From Methylophilus sp. 42 (GTDB taxonomy: Bacteria; Pseudomonadota; Gammaproteobacteria; Burkholderiales; Methylophilaceae): a stretch of DNA of 64,000 nucleotides. Below are positions 15,924 to 24,311 of the stretch, in pieces. The stretch spans positions 868,001 through 932,000 of the forward strand of contig NZ_KB913031.1 of assembly GCF_000384155.1 (NCBI RefSeq), given 5' to 3'. Every line of letters starts with the position of its first letter. Position 1 is the stretch's first letter. A program made the translations under genes and the position numbers. The notes beneath the pieces are model-generated. The model was not told the DNA's origin, did no database searches, and was given only the letters and a program-made list of their open reading frames with translations.

Positions 15924-18692
15924 ATGTTTCGTTTCAATATGGCATCATTACAACAAGTTTTATCGTCACGATGGATTGCAGCAGCAGTCCTGTTATGCGC
16001 ATTGCAGACCACCTTTTTGCTGTGGATGAGTGAGCGCCATCATGCCGAGGCCTTACAGGCGGTCAAGTTCAAGCAGTCTACAGTGTCTGCGTCTGAGGCG
16101 ATTCAGCAACGGCTCAATGCTTACCGGCAAATCCTCAAGGGTGTGGAGCAGCTGTATATATCTTCGCAATTTGTCTCAGCCGAAGAGTTTAGACTCTATG
16201 TCGATGACTATCTCAAAAGTACCGAATACAACAGCCTGAATGCGCTGGGCTTTATCAAATATATCCACCTGCATCATCCGGAAACGTTTAAAGACCTGGA
16301 TATGCCTTTGCCACAATTACTCAGGCAATTGGATTTCATCAAAGGCGATGACGAGATTGCGCCTGTGTTGTATGTGGAGCCGCGTAACGATGCCAACCGT
16401 GACACCCTGCTGAAAAACACTTTTCTGGATGCGCAATTACGCGCGGATTTGCTGGAAGCGGGCGACGGTGACCGTTTGGTGTTGTCTGGGCATTACGCTG
16501 CCAATATCAGCGTGCAGCCTTATAAAAACTATATTTTCCATGCGCCGGTGTACCGTCAGCATGAGGGCCTGCAAACAGGCGATCGCCGCCATTGGTTAAA
16601 TGGCTGGGTGTTTTTACGTTTTGACGTGGCAGCCCTGTTGGCGGAGGCCTTGCACCCGATGGAGCAGCGGCTGGTGCATTTTGATGTGTTTGACCAGGGG
16701 CGTGAAGAAGGGCAAGTGCCTTTGTATCACAGTGGCTCTGAGGATGCGCACGTGCATGACAGCGAGGCCGAGTTTACGGTCGCCTATACTTTGAATGTGA
16801 GTGGCCAGGTCTGGCGTTTGCAGGCACGTTCTACGCCTGCCTTTGAAGCGGCCACTGATTACCGTGATGCTAACGATATGGGTGTATTAGGCGTGGTGAT
16901 CAGCCTGTTATTGGCTGGGCTGGTGCAATTCGCCGTGGTGCGTAATCGCACGCGTAACGCCTTGGAAAAATACAGCCTGGCACTCAATAGCAGCGAGCAG
17001 CGCTGGAAGTTTGCCATGGAGAGCACCGGGGATGGCGTGTGGGATTGGAATGTGCTCGAATCCAAAGTGGTGTTTTCTGATCATTGGAAGAAAATTCTGG
17101 GCTTTGCCGCCAATGAACTGGACCATAAACCGGCCACCTGGAACCAGCGCATACACCCGGATGATGCGCCGGTGGCGATGGATTTGCATCAGCAGGTGCT
17201 GGATGGTGAGCGTGAGCAATATGCGATTGAGTATCGCATGTTATGCAAGGATGGCAGCTGGAAGTGGGTGTTTGACCGCGGCATGGTGCTGATGCAGGAC
17301 GAGCAGGGCAAGCCGACACGCATATTGGGCACGCTGGCGGATATTTCGAAGATCAAGCAGTCAGAAGAAGTGGTCTGGCAATATGCCAACGTCGATACGC
17401 TGACCGGCTTGCCTAACCGCCGCCTGTTTTTTGACCGGCTGGATCAGGCGCTGCATGGCATTAAAAATAATAACCAGAAACTGGCGATTATCTTTTTAGA
17501 CCTGGACCGGTTTAAAGAGGTGAATGATAGCCAGGGCCATGACCAGGGTGACAAGTTACTGTTGCAGGCAGGTAAGCGTCTGACAGGTTGCGTGGGCAAT
17601 AAAGACCTGGTTGCGCGGCTGGGGGGCGATGAGTTTGTGCTGATGCTGAGTGATGCCCATGCCAGCCATGTGGAAGCATTGGCGCAACGCATACTGGAAG
17701 CCTTGTCGCAGCCTTTTCAACTGGATGATACGCATGCGTATGTCTCTGCCAGTCTTGGCATTGCGATCTTTCCTGATGATGCGGGCAATAAAGAAGACCT
17801 GATGAAGCGCGTGGACCAGGCGATGTATGCGTCCAAGCAAAAAAGCGGCAACTGCTTTACCTATTTCACGCCACGCATGCAGCAAAGTGCCGAGCACCGT
17901 ATGCGTTTGTCGCAGGATTTGCGCCAGGCGATCAGCAATGACGAGTTTTTCCTCGAATATCAGCCGGTAGTGGATTTGCAAACCAATATGGTGGTGAAAG
18001 CCGAAGCCTTATTGCGCTGGCAGCACCCGGTCAAAGGCCTGATTCCGCCGATGGAGTTTGTCTGCATTGCCGAGGACAATTTGCTGATTGTGCCCATTGG
18101 TGAGTGGGTGTTTAAAACAGCGATTGCGCAGTGCCGCCAATGGCGCCAGTCGCTGCATCCTATGTTCCAGGTGGCGGTGAATAAATCGCCGGTGCAGTTT
18201 GCCACCGAGCATAGAAAAAATGAAGACTGGCTATTTGAAATGGCGAAAAACCATCATGAAGGCAATATGGTGGTGGTTGAAATCACCGAGCGCTTGTTGC
18301 TGGATGCCAGTTCGCATGTCAGTGAGCGCTTAGCGCAATATCAGCGGGCGGGCGTGCAAGTGGCGCTGGACGATTTTGGTACCGGTTATTCAGCCTTGTC
18401 TTACCTGAAAAAATTCCCGATCGATTACGTAAAGATTGACCGTTCATTTGTGCGCGAACTGGGCACCTCAGGCGAAGACGAAGCGCTGTGCCGCGCGATT
18501 ATTGTGATGGCGCATAGCCTGGGCATGCAGGTGATTGCAGAAGGCATTGAGAACCAGCGCCAATTACGCATCTTGCAGGAGATGGGCTGCGATTTCGGCC
18601 AGGGCTATTACTTCTCGCCACCGCTACGCCCCGAGGCTTTTGTGAGCTGGCACCATGAGTGGCACCAGCATCCGGCGATTATTTCACGTTAA
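15924..18692 (+). CDS. CHASE-PAS-GGDEF-EAL cyclic-di-GMP protein
   Basis: About 922 residues. Order: N-terminal membrane segment, periplasmic CHASE sensor (about 45-260), second membrane segment, PAS (about 340-465), GGDEF (motif near 566) and EAL (motif near 692). The GGDEF is intact and the EAL keeps DDFGTGYSALSYL and KIDRSFV, so both cyclase and phosphodiesterase chemistry are possible. No RxxD inhibitory site is seen before GGDEF (NKDL instead). Start at 15924 is set by AAAGGA; two earlier ATGs lack a site. It interrupts the pth-ychF neighbourhood on the opposite strand. Confidence 0.9.
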   Translation: MFRFNMASLQQVLSSRWIAAAVLLCALQTTFLLWMSERHHAEALQAVKFKQSTVSASEAIQQRLNAYRQILKGVEQLYISSQFVSAEEFRLYVDDYLKSTEYNSLNALGFIKYIHLHHPETFKDLDMPLPQLLRQLDFIKGDDEIAPVLYVEPRNDANRDTLLKNTFLDAQLRADLLEAGDGDRLVLSGHYAANISVQPYKNYIFHAPVYRQHEGLQTGDRRHWLNGWVFLRFDVAALLAEALHPMEQRLVHFDVFDQGREEGQVPLYHSGSEDAHVHDSEAEFTVAYTLNVSGQVWRLQARSTPAFEAATDYRDANDMGVLGVVISLLLAGLVQFAVVRNRTRNALEKYSLALNSSEQRWKFAMESTGDGVWDWNVLESKVVFSDHWKKILGFAANELDHKPATWNQRIHPDDAPVAMDLHQQVLDGEREQYAIEYRMLCKDGSWKWVFDRGMVLMQDEQGKPTRILGTLADISKIKQSEEVVWQYANVDTLTGLPNRRLFFDRLDQALHGIKNNNQKLAIIFLDLDRFKEVNDSQGHDQGDKLLLQAGKRLTGCVGNKDLVARLGGDEFVLMLSDAHASHVEALAQRILEALSQPFQLDDTHAYVSASLGIAIFPDDAGNKEDLMKRVDQAMYASKQKSGNCFTYFTPRMQQSAEHRMRLSQDLRQAISNDEFFLEYQPVVDLQTNMVVKAEALLRWQHPVKGLIPPMEFVCIAEDNLLIVPIGEWVFKTAIAQCRQWRQSLHPMFQVAVNKSPVQFATEHRKNEDWLFEMAKNHHEGNMVVVEITERLLLDASSHVSERLAQYQRAGVQVALDDFGTGYSALSYLKKFPIDYVKIDRSFVRELGTSGEDEALCRAIIVMAHSLGMQVIAEGIENQRQLRILQEMGCDFGQGYYFSPPLRPEAFVSWHHEWHQHPAIISR

Positions 18693-18695
18693 TGG

Positions 18696-19268
18696 TTATT
18701 TGCTGTGCAGTTGCAGCATGGCTTTTTCAAATTGGCCTTGTGCCAGCAGGTCACTGACGGTGGTGGCTTTGATGATGCTGTCATCAATGGCTTGCTGTTC
18801 GTCTTTGCCCGCCGCTTTCAAGACAAAATTCACCACTTCAGCCTTATTGCCAGGATGGCCGATGCCGATGCGCAAACGCCAGTAATCCGGTGTGGCCAGC
18901 GCCGCGTGAATGTCGCGCAGGCCGTTATGGCCGCCGTGGCCACCGCCAAATTTCAGTTTGGCTTGTCCTGGCGGCAGGTCCAGTTCGTCATGCACCACCA
19001 GTACTTCTGCGGGCTGGATTTTGTAGTAATTGGCAATGGCGGCTACCGACTTGCCGCTGGCATTCATAAAGGTGCTGGGTTTGAGTAGCCATTTATCGCT
19101 GTGAGGTTGCCATTTGCCAGCGATGCCAAACAGTTTGGCCTCAGCCGCCAGGCGGCTACCGGATTGTTCTGCCAGTAAATCCACCAGCCAGAACCCGGCA
19201 TTGTGACGGGTCATGGTGTATTTTTCACCCGGATTGCCCAGGCCAACGATTAGTTTTATTCCACTCAT
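18696..19268 (-). CDS. pth: Peptidyl-tRNA hydrolase
   Basis: 190 residues. Recycles tRNA from peptidyl-tRNA released by stalled ribosomes. GLGNPGEKY, catalytic His22 in TRHNAGF, the KPSTFMNASG strand and HDELDLPPG are all present. The start MSGIKLIVGLGNPG at 19268 is the family start; 17 upstream codons are not. Follows rplY in the standard prs-rplY-pth order, with a terminator between, so it probably has its own promoter. Its stop lies 3 bp from that of the convergent GGDEF-EAL gene. Confidence 0.96.
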   Translation of the reverse strand: MSGIKLIVGLGNPGEKYTMTRHNAGFWLVDLLAEQSGSRLAAEAKLFGIAGKWQPHSDKWLLKPSTFMNASGKSVAAIANYYKIQPAEVLVVHDELDLPPGQAKLKFGGGHGGHNGLRDIHAALATPDYWRLRIGIGHPGNKAEVVNFVLKAAGKDEQQAIDDSIIKATTVSDLLAQGQFEKAMLQLHSK

Positions 19269-19322
19269 ATTTGTGTATTTACGATCTAGCTTAGATTGGT
19301 GCACAAAAACGCACACCAAAAA

Positions 19323-19348
19323 AAACGCGCACAGGATTGTGCGCGTTT
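19323..19348 (-). terminator. Terminator of rplY
   Basis: An 11-bp GC-rich stem (AAACGCGCACA and complement) with a 4-nt loop, followed on the minus strand by eight T. Confidence 0.9.
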
Positions 19349-19375
19349 ATTGTAGCGGATAACCGCCGGGCCTGC

Positions 19376-19984
19376 TTAGGCTGCTGGTGTTTCTTCAGCA
19401 GCTTCTTCGCTACCACCACGTGGTTTAGCAATTGAAACCACTGCAGCGTCATCACCGTGTGCCAGTTGAACGAACTCAATGCCTTTTGGCAGTTTGATTT
19501 CGGACAAGTGGATAGAGTGACCAGCTTCCAGTTTGGCCAGATCTACTTCGATAAACTCTGGCAAATCTTTCGCCAGGCAGCTTACGTCAGCTTCAGTCTG
19601 GATGTGGGAGATGTTGCCACCACCGGTTTTCACGCCAGGTGCCACATCTTCATTGATGAAGTGGAAAGGCACTTTCACGTGGATTTTCTCAGTCGCGGAT
19701 ACGCGCTGGAAATCGATGTGCTGAATCGTGTTGCGTACTGGGTGCAGTTGGTAGTCACGCAGTAAAACGCTTTCAGCTTTGCCATCCAGCACCAGGCTCA
19801 GGATAGACGCGTGAAAAGCTTCATGGCGGAATTCCATGAACAGTTCTTTGTGGTTCAACTCAATAGATACAGCGGCTTGATCGCCACCGTAAACAACACC
19901 AGGCACGCTGCCAGCGCGACGCAGGCGGCGGCTCGCACCCGTACCTTGAACGTCACGTTTGACTGCTTTAATTTCGATACTCAT
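19376..19984 (-). CDS. rplY: 50S ribosomal protein L25/CTC
   Basis: 202 residues, the long CTC form with an N-terminal 5S rRNA-binding L25 domain (about 1-92) and a C-terminal beta domain. RRLRRAGSVPGVVYGG and LHPVRNTIQHIDFQRV are typical. The C-terminal tail is Glu/Ala-rich. AGGAG precedes the ATG (AGGAGCCTCAAA). Cotranscribed with prs upstream in most betaproteobacteria. Confidence 0.95.
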   Translation of the reverse strand: MSIEIKAVKRDVQGTGASRRLRRAGSVPGVVYGGDQAAVSIELNHKELFMEFRHEAFHASILSLVLDGKAESVLLRDYQLHPVRNTIQHIDFQRVSATEKIHVKVPFHFINEDVAPGVKTGGGNISHIQTEADVSCLAKDLPEFIEVDLAKLEAGHSIHLSEIKLPKGIEFVQLAHGDDAAVVSIAKPRGGSEEAAEETPAA

Positions 19985-20030
19985 TTTGAGGCTCCTAAAA
20001 ACGCCACGAATGGCGGTACTGCACTAAAAT

Positions 20031-20054
20031 CCACCTGCCGCGACCAGCAGGTGG
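20031..20054 (-). terminator. Intercistronic hairpin between prs and rplY
   Basis: CCACCTGC and GCAGGTGG form an 8-bp stem with an 8-nt loop; on the minus strand ATTTTAG follows. Probably a partial terminator or attenuator between the two cistrons. Confidence 0.55.
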
Positions 20055-20095
20055 TGTAAAACTTAATCCATACCTTCTATTTGATTTATGGATGG

Positions 20096-21046
20096 TTAAT
20101 CCATAAATAAAGAGGACACTGACTCTTCCTGGCTGATGCGCTTGATGGTTTCTGCCAGCAAAGTGGCCGCGCTCAGCTGGCGGATTTTGCTGCAAGCCTG
20201 TGCGCCAGCATTTAATGCAATGGTGTTGGTGACCACTAACTCATCCAGTGCGGAAGCCGTAATGCGCTCACCGGCACCACCGGACAATACCGGGTGGGTG
20301 GCATAAGCAACCACTTTGGTAGCGCCACGGTCTTTCAAGGCGGCAGCGGCTTCACACAAAGTGTTGGCGGTATCCACCATGTCATCCATGATGACACAGG
20401 TACGGCCTTCAACTTCACCGATAATATTCATGACCTTGGCAACATTCGCTTTCGGGCGGCGTTTGTCGATAATCGCCAGGTCGGCATTCAATTGTTTGGC
20501 AGCTGCACGCGCACGCACCACGCCACCAACGTCTGGTGAAACGACTACCAGGTTTTCGTGACCTTGTTTGGCCAGGTCTTCCAGCAAAATCGGGGTCGCA
20601 TAAATATTGTCGACCGGGATATCAAAGAAGCCCTGGATCTGATCTGAGTGCAAGTCCATGGTCAACAAGCGGTTCACACCGACGCTGGTCAGCATATTGG
20701 CGACCACTTTCGCTGTGATCGCTACACGGGCTGAGCGCGGACGTCTGTCCTGGCGTGAATAACCCAGGTAAGGGATGGCTGCGGTAATGCGGCCAGCAGA
20801 AGAGCGGCGCAGCGCATCGACCATGACCATGACTTCCATCAGGCTGTCATTGGTCGGGTAGCTGGTAGACTGCAATACAAACACGTCACGGCCGCGGACA
20901 TTCTCCAGCAGCTCCAACATGATTTCACCGTCTGAAAATCGGCCAACATCGGCACGCCCTAATTCAATACCCAAATGCGTGGCAACTTCTTGTGCCAGTA
21001 CCGGATTGGCATTGCCGGTAAATACCATCATGTTGGCGTTACTCAA
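20096..21046 (-). CDS. prs: Ribose-phosphate pyrophosphokinase
   Basis: 316 residues, full length. Makes PRPP from ribose 5-phosphate and ATP for nucleotide, His and Trp synthesis. Seen: [16 protein letters not shown], the flexible-loop region [42 protein letters not shown] and the PRPP loop [14 protein letters not shown]. Lies downstream of tRNA-Gln and ispE, upstream of rplY, as in related genomes. Confidence 0.96.
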   Translation of the reverse strand: MSNANMMVFTGNANPVLAQEVATHLGIELGRADVGRFSDGEIMLELLENVRGRDVFVLQSTSYPTNDSLMEVMVMVDALRRSSAGRITAAIPYLGYSRQDRRPRSARVAITAKVVANMLTSVGVNRLLTMDLHSDQIQGFFDIPVDNIYATPILLEDLAKQGHENLVVVSPDVGGVVRARAAAKQLNADLAIIDKRRPKANVAKVMNIIGEVEGRTCVIMDDMVDTANTLCEAAAALKDRGATKVVAYATHPVLSGGAGERITASALDELVVTNTIALNAGAQACSKIRQLSAATLLAETIKRISQEESVSSLFMD

Positions 21047-21122
21047 CGTTGTACCCTTTTTTAAGCGATGACGATGTCTTGAAACCTGATTCCAGCCATA
21101 GGTCCGGAATCTACAAAAAATT

Positions 21123-21154
21123 TAAGCGTGTAAATCGTTAAATCTACACGCTTA
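21123..21154 (-). terminator. Terminator of tRNA-Gln
   Basis: A 10-bp stem (TAAGCGTGTA and complement) with a 12-nt loop; on the minus strand it follows the tRNA 3' end and leads into AAATTTTTTG. Confidence 0.75.
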
Positions 21155-21158
21155 TGTT

Positions 21159-21235
21159 TGGCTGAGGAGGAAGGATTCGAACCTTCGCATGCCGGAATCA
21201 AAATCCGGTGCCTTAACCAGCTTGGCGACTCCCCA
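21159..21235 (-). tRNA. tRNA-Gln (TTG)
   Basis: 77 nt with encoded CCA. 5' TGGGGAG pairs with CTCCTCA (one G-T pair); anticodon stem CCGGA/TCCGG with loop TTTTGAT gives anticodon TTG. T arm AGGTTCGAATCCT. Lies between ispE and prs, the usual place in betaproteobacteria. Confidence 0.95.
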
Positions 21236-21249
21236 ATAACTTGTCTTAA

Positions 21250-22149
21250 TCACACGCTTTTTGTTACCTGGTCATCATCGGCGACCGAGGCAAAAAGCGG
21301 ATGGTATTTTAACCCTTTTGACCAAAAACCGGAAGTGTTTTTTGGTCTATTTTCAATCAATTCATGCGCTTTTTTTTCACTATCCACCGCGACGAATATC
21401 GAAGCGCCTGAGCCACTCATACGGGCATCGCCGTATTGTTTTAACCAGAGCAACGTATTTGCAACGTCGGGATATAACGCACAAACAACCGCTTCCATAT
21501 CGTTTTTGGCTTGCTGCCAGAACGCGCTGGAATTAGCGCCGTTTGAAAAGTCCGCCATTCTCAATGGTTTCGAGTCTCTTGTCAATGCTTGATGCGCAAA
21601 TATTTTTGCGGTTGGCACCTCTACCTGTGGTGTGATCACCACGTAGTATTTTTCCAGCATGCCAGCTGGCAGGGCAACGGCTGACAATTGTTCCCCCACG
21701 CCTTCTGCCCAGGCCGTTTGGCCAAAGATAAATACGGGCACATCGGCCCCTAATGTGAGCCCAATCGCCATCAGCTGTTGCCTTGAATAGCCGAGTTGCC
21801 ATTGCTGATTCAGTGCCATGAGTACCGTGGCAGCATCCGAACTGCCGCCGCCGAGGCCGCCGCCCATGGGCGTGCGCTTGATACATTCAATGTCTGCGCC
21901 CAGTGTGCATTGGCTGGCTTGCTGCAAGGCACGCGCGGCGCGTATGGTTAAATCTTTTTCTGGCGGCACGCCGGGTAGCGGGTTCATGTGCACAATTTGC
22001 CCATCCTGGCGTACGCGTATGCGCAGCTCATCACCGTGATCCAGCAGCAAAAAGACGCTTTGCAGCGCATGGTAGCCGTCAGCACGGCGGCCGGTAATAT
22101 GCAGAAACAGATTGATTTTACAGGGAGCGGGGTAGGTCAGCAGTTCCAT
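21250..22149 (-). CDS. ispE: 4-diphosphocytidyl-2-C-methyl-D-erythritol kinase
   Basis: 299 residues, GHMP kinase of the MEP isoprenoid pathway: phosphorylates CDP-methylerythritol at the 2-position. N-terminal PAPCKINLFLHITGRRADGYHALQSVF is diagnostic; the ATP loop is PMGGGLGGGSSDAATVL; the C-terminal ARMSGSGASIFVAV matches the third GHMP motif. Downstream of the carbonic-anhydrase-like gene, upstream of tRNA-Gln. Confidence 0.96.
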   Translation of the reverse strand: MELLTYPAPCKINLFLHITGRRADGYHALQSVFLLLDHGDELRIRVRQDGQIVHMNPLPGVPPEKDLTIRAARALQQASQCTLGADIECIKRTPMGGGLGGGSSDAATVLMALNQQWQLGYSRQQLMAIGLTLGADVPVFIFGQTAWAEGVGEQLSAVALPAGMLEKYYVVITPQVEVPTAKIFAHQALTRDSKPLRMADFSNGANSSAFWQQAKNDMEAVVCALYPDVANTLLWLKQYGDARMSGSGASIFVAVDSEKKAHELIENRPKNTSGFWSKGLKYHPLFASVADDDQVTKSV

Positions 22150-22189
22150 ACCCGTTATTGTAAAGCATGCCTGCAGCGTTCTGGCGTGC

Positions 22190-23596
22190 TTATTCCAGGA
22201 TCATACGGCCTTGACCATCCTGCACCGGGCGCTGGTTGGGCTCGCCGATGGCTTGCTGCAAGCTGCCTAGCTGGAATTTGGACACTTTGATGGCTTCTTT
22301 CATGATCACCCACTGCACGCCTTCGGTACATGGTGGCGCTGTCAGCGAGCCACTGTAGCGATAATACGCAGGCTTGGTCGGCATCAGGTCGGCAGGTGTG
22401 ACGCGTATTGCCAACGGTTTGCTTTGTTCTTTTTCTTTAGGCAAGCTGCCTAACAATTTTTCCAGCCCGGTGTGTGTACTGCCTTCTTCCAGCATGACCG
22501 CGATAATCACGCGGTGTCCGGCTTTATCTTCATGCACCATCTGCAGTTCTGCGGCATATGATTTCTGTTTGATCTGGTGTTCGCTCGGCACATGCACACT
22601 GATATATTTCAGCTGGTATGGCTTTTGGTCCAGCACCATCATATTGCCGGTGCCCGCATCCAGGATTAGGCTGTGGTCCTTGAGAACAATATTTTTGAGT
22701 GGAAACTTCTGCAAGCGCTTAATCGGCTTAAGGGCGGCTGTGATCGTATTATCGACGTTAATCGGCGATTGCTGGCTACCGGCATTGCACACCGCATAGT
22801 CCGGGTTTAGGCTGCCCCATTTGTCAGGCCCGCGTGGACCGCTATAGGCCCAGGACTTATCATTGGCCTTGTCGGCTTTAGCGGTTTTTTCCTTGTCTTT
22901 ATTACTATCAGCGCCTTTGTCTGTTTTGCCGGCGGCTGCTTGTTTGGTGGCTGCCGTTTTGTCTTCGGCAGGTTTGGCCGCAGGCTTGGCATCTGCCGGT
23001 TTTGCTTCAGCGGCTTTTTCTTCCGGTTTGGCGGCTGGTGGCGCAGCGGCAGGCTCGGCAACACTATCAGGCGCGACAGGTTTGTCTTTGCTATTGGCAA
23101 CGGCAGGCACCACCGGGTTGGCGGCACGTCTGGCGGCGGCTTCTATACGCTGTTTTTCCTTAGCTTGCCATTTGCATACATATTGCTGTGCGACTTCTAC
23201 TTCAGACTCCGGCAGCGGCTCAATAAAATCTGCCTGTTTTGAGGTGGTGCCTGCTGAATAGACCAGCTCTTCGTCATCGTATTGAAACACCTGAATGGTC
23301 GCGGCTTTGCGTTTGTCGCAATCAAAATACCATAAGGCCTTGGCATGGTTGTAGACACGGTCTACCGACTCCACATTTTTCTGCGGATTGCGGTAATCGA
23401 CCTTCACCCAGGCTTTGATATAAGGTTTTTCTTCCAGCAGAGATTGCTTGTCTATCATGAGCTGGTTGTCATCGGTTTTCTTGATCGATAACCACTGTGA
23501 TGCATGGCCGTGGCCAGGCATCAGGCCCAGCACTAGCCATAAGCTAAATGCCAGCCAAAGTCGGTAATAAGTGGGGGTGAGAAGATAACAGCTCAT
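22190..23596 (-). CDS. Exported adhesin-E-like/alpha-carbonic-anhydrase-like fusion, probably inactive
   Basis: 468 residues. Signal peptide to about 32, a domain like surface-adhesin protein E (about 33-145, QWLSIKKTDDNQLMIDKQSL...YFDCDKR), an Ala/Lys/Pro linker (about 150-245), then an alpha-carbonic-anhydrase fold (about 248-468: QQSPINV, VPSEHQI, SLTAPPCTEGV, NQRPVQ). Two of the three zinc His are gone: by alignment on VPSEH the residues are Ser333, His335 and Gln352 where active enzymes have His, His, His. It is therefore likely a binding protein, not a hydratase. It sits between lolB and ispE, which are normally adjacent. Confidence 0.8.
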   Translation of the reverse strand: MSCYLLTPTYYRLWLAFSLWLVLGLMPGHGHASQWLSIKKTDDNQLMIDKQSLLEEKPYIKAWVKVDYRNPQKNVESVDRVYNHAKALWYFDCDKRKAATIQVFQYDDEELVYSAGTTSKQADFIEPLPESEVEVAQQYVCKWQAKEKQRIEAAARRAANPVVPAVANSKDKPVAPDSVAEPAAAPPAAKPEEKAAEAKPADAKPAAKPAEDKTAATKQAAAGKTDKGADSNKDKEKTAKADKANDKSWAYSGPRGPDKWGSLNPDYAVCNAGSQQSPINVDNTITAALKPIKRLQKFPLKNIVLKDHSLILDAGTGNMMVLDQKPYQLKYISVHVPSEHQIKQKSYAAELQMVHEDKAGHRVIIAVMLEEGSTHTGLEKLLGSLPKEKEQSKPLAIRVTPADLMPTKPAYYRYSGSLTAPPCTEGVQWVIMKEAIKVSKFQLGSLQQAIGEPNQRPVQDGQGRMILE

Positions 23597-23612
23597 AGTG
23601 CCATTATCGACG

Positions 23613-23642
23613 CCTTGCGCTGAATCTTTAATCAGCGCAAGG
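23613..23642 (-). other. Intercistronic hairpin upstream of the carbonic-anhydrase-like gene
   Basis: An 11-bp stem (CCTTGCGCTGA and complement) with an 8-nt loop lies between lolB and the next gene. No T run follows, so it may stabilise or process the mRNA rather than end it. Confidence 0.5.
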
Positions 23643-23669
23643 TCGGGTGATGCGTGTGTGAGTGACTGC

Positions 23670-24311
23670 TTACCAGTGCTGAATCACCAGTTTCAGGCGT
23701 ACATCCTGCTGTTGCAGGCGCGTGGTGTAAGGGAGTTGTTCCAGTGCGCCATTGAGGGCTGTTTGCTGGTAATCATCATAGGTGATTTGCCATTGATCTT
23801 GCGTCAGGCTGGCCGGGGCGCCATTTTCAAGATAATTGGCCTGGAACGGGCTGTCGCGGTGAGGCGCACCTAAAATCCATTGGCTTAAACCGGAGAGTGG
23901 CAGTCGCCAGCCGAGCAGTCGCTCGGTCAGGCTGGCGACATCGGCCGCGGTGTGTTGTTTGCCACTTTGGTCGGTCAGGGTAACCGTTTGCGGTGTGCGG
24001 TGAATCAGCGCGACTTGCTGGCCCAAGGGGCTGAAAATGCGCATGGTATCTTCTTGCGCATCATGCTGCCATTCCAGGCGGGCGGTATAGCCTTTGCCTG
24101 CATATTGCACCGCCAACTTGGCCTCTAGCGCAAACGGCTGCCTTGCTTGCAATCGCTGTATGCGTTGCTGGGTAGCGGTGCTTGCCGTGGTCTGGGTCGG
24201 CGGCGCAGGCAAGGTGGAGCAACCGGCCAGCGCCACGCCCAGCAGGCCAGCCATGACTCGGTGGCCTGTGTGCGACTTCCAGCGCGCCAGCGTGGGCAGT
24301 GTGACCAGCAT
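23670..24311 (-). CDS. lolB: Outer-membrane lipoprotein LolB
   Basis: 213 residues. Last step of the Lol pathway: accepts lipoproteins from LolA and inserts them into the outer membrane. Lipobox LAGC with Cys31, RIQRLQARQPFALEAKLAVQY and FSPLGQQVALI fit LolB. Its ATG overlaps the TAA of the upstream TPR gene (TAATG), so translation is probably coupled. An alternative start at residue 20 (MAGLLGVALAGC) would give a more usual signal length. Confidence 0.88.
   Translation of the reverse strand: MLVTLPTLARWKSHTGHRVMAGLLGVALAGCSTLPAPPTQTTASTATQQRIQRLQARQPFALEAKLAVQYAGKGYTARLEWQHDAQEDTMRIFSPLGQQVALIHRTPQTVTLTDQSGKQHTAADVASLTERLLGWRLPLSGLSQWILGAPHRDSPFQANYLENGAPASLTQDQWQITYDDYQQTALNGALEQLPYTTRLQQQDVRLKLVIQHW

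Noticed and set aside
22863-23261. Ala/Ser/Leu-rich frame on the plus strand
   Set aside because: It is the complement of the Ala/Lys/Pro linker in the carbonic-anhydrase-like gene; low-complexity shadow.
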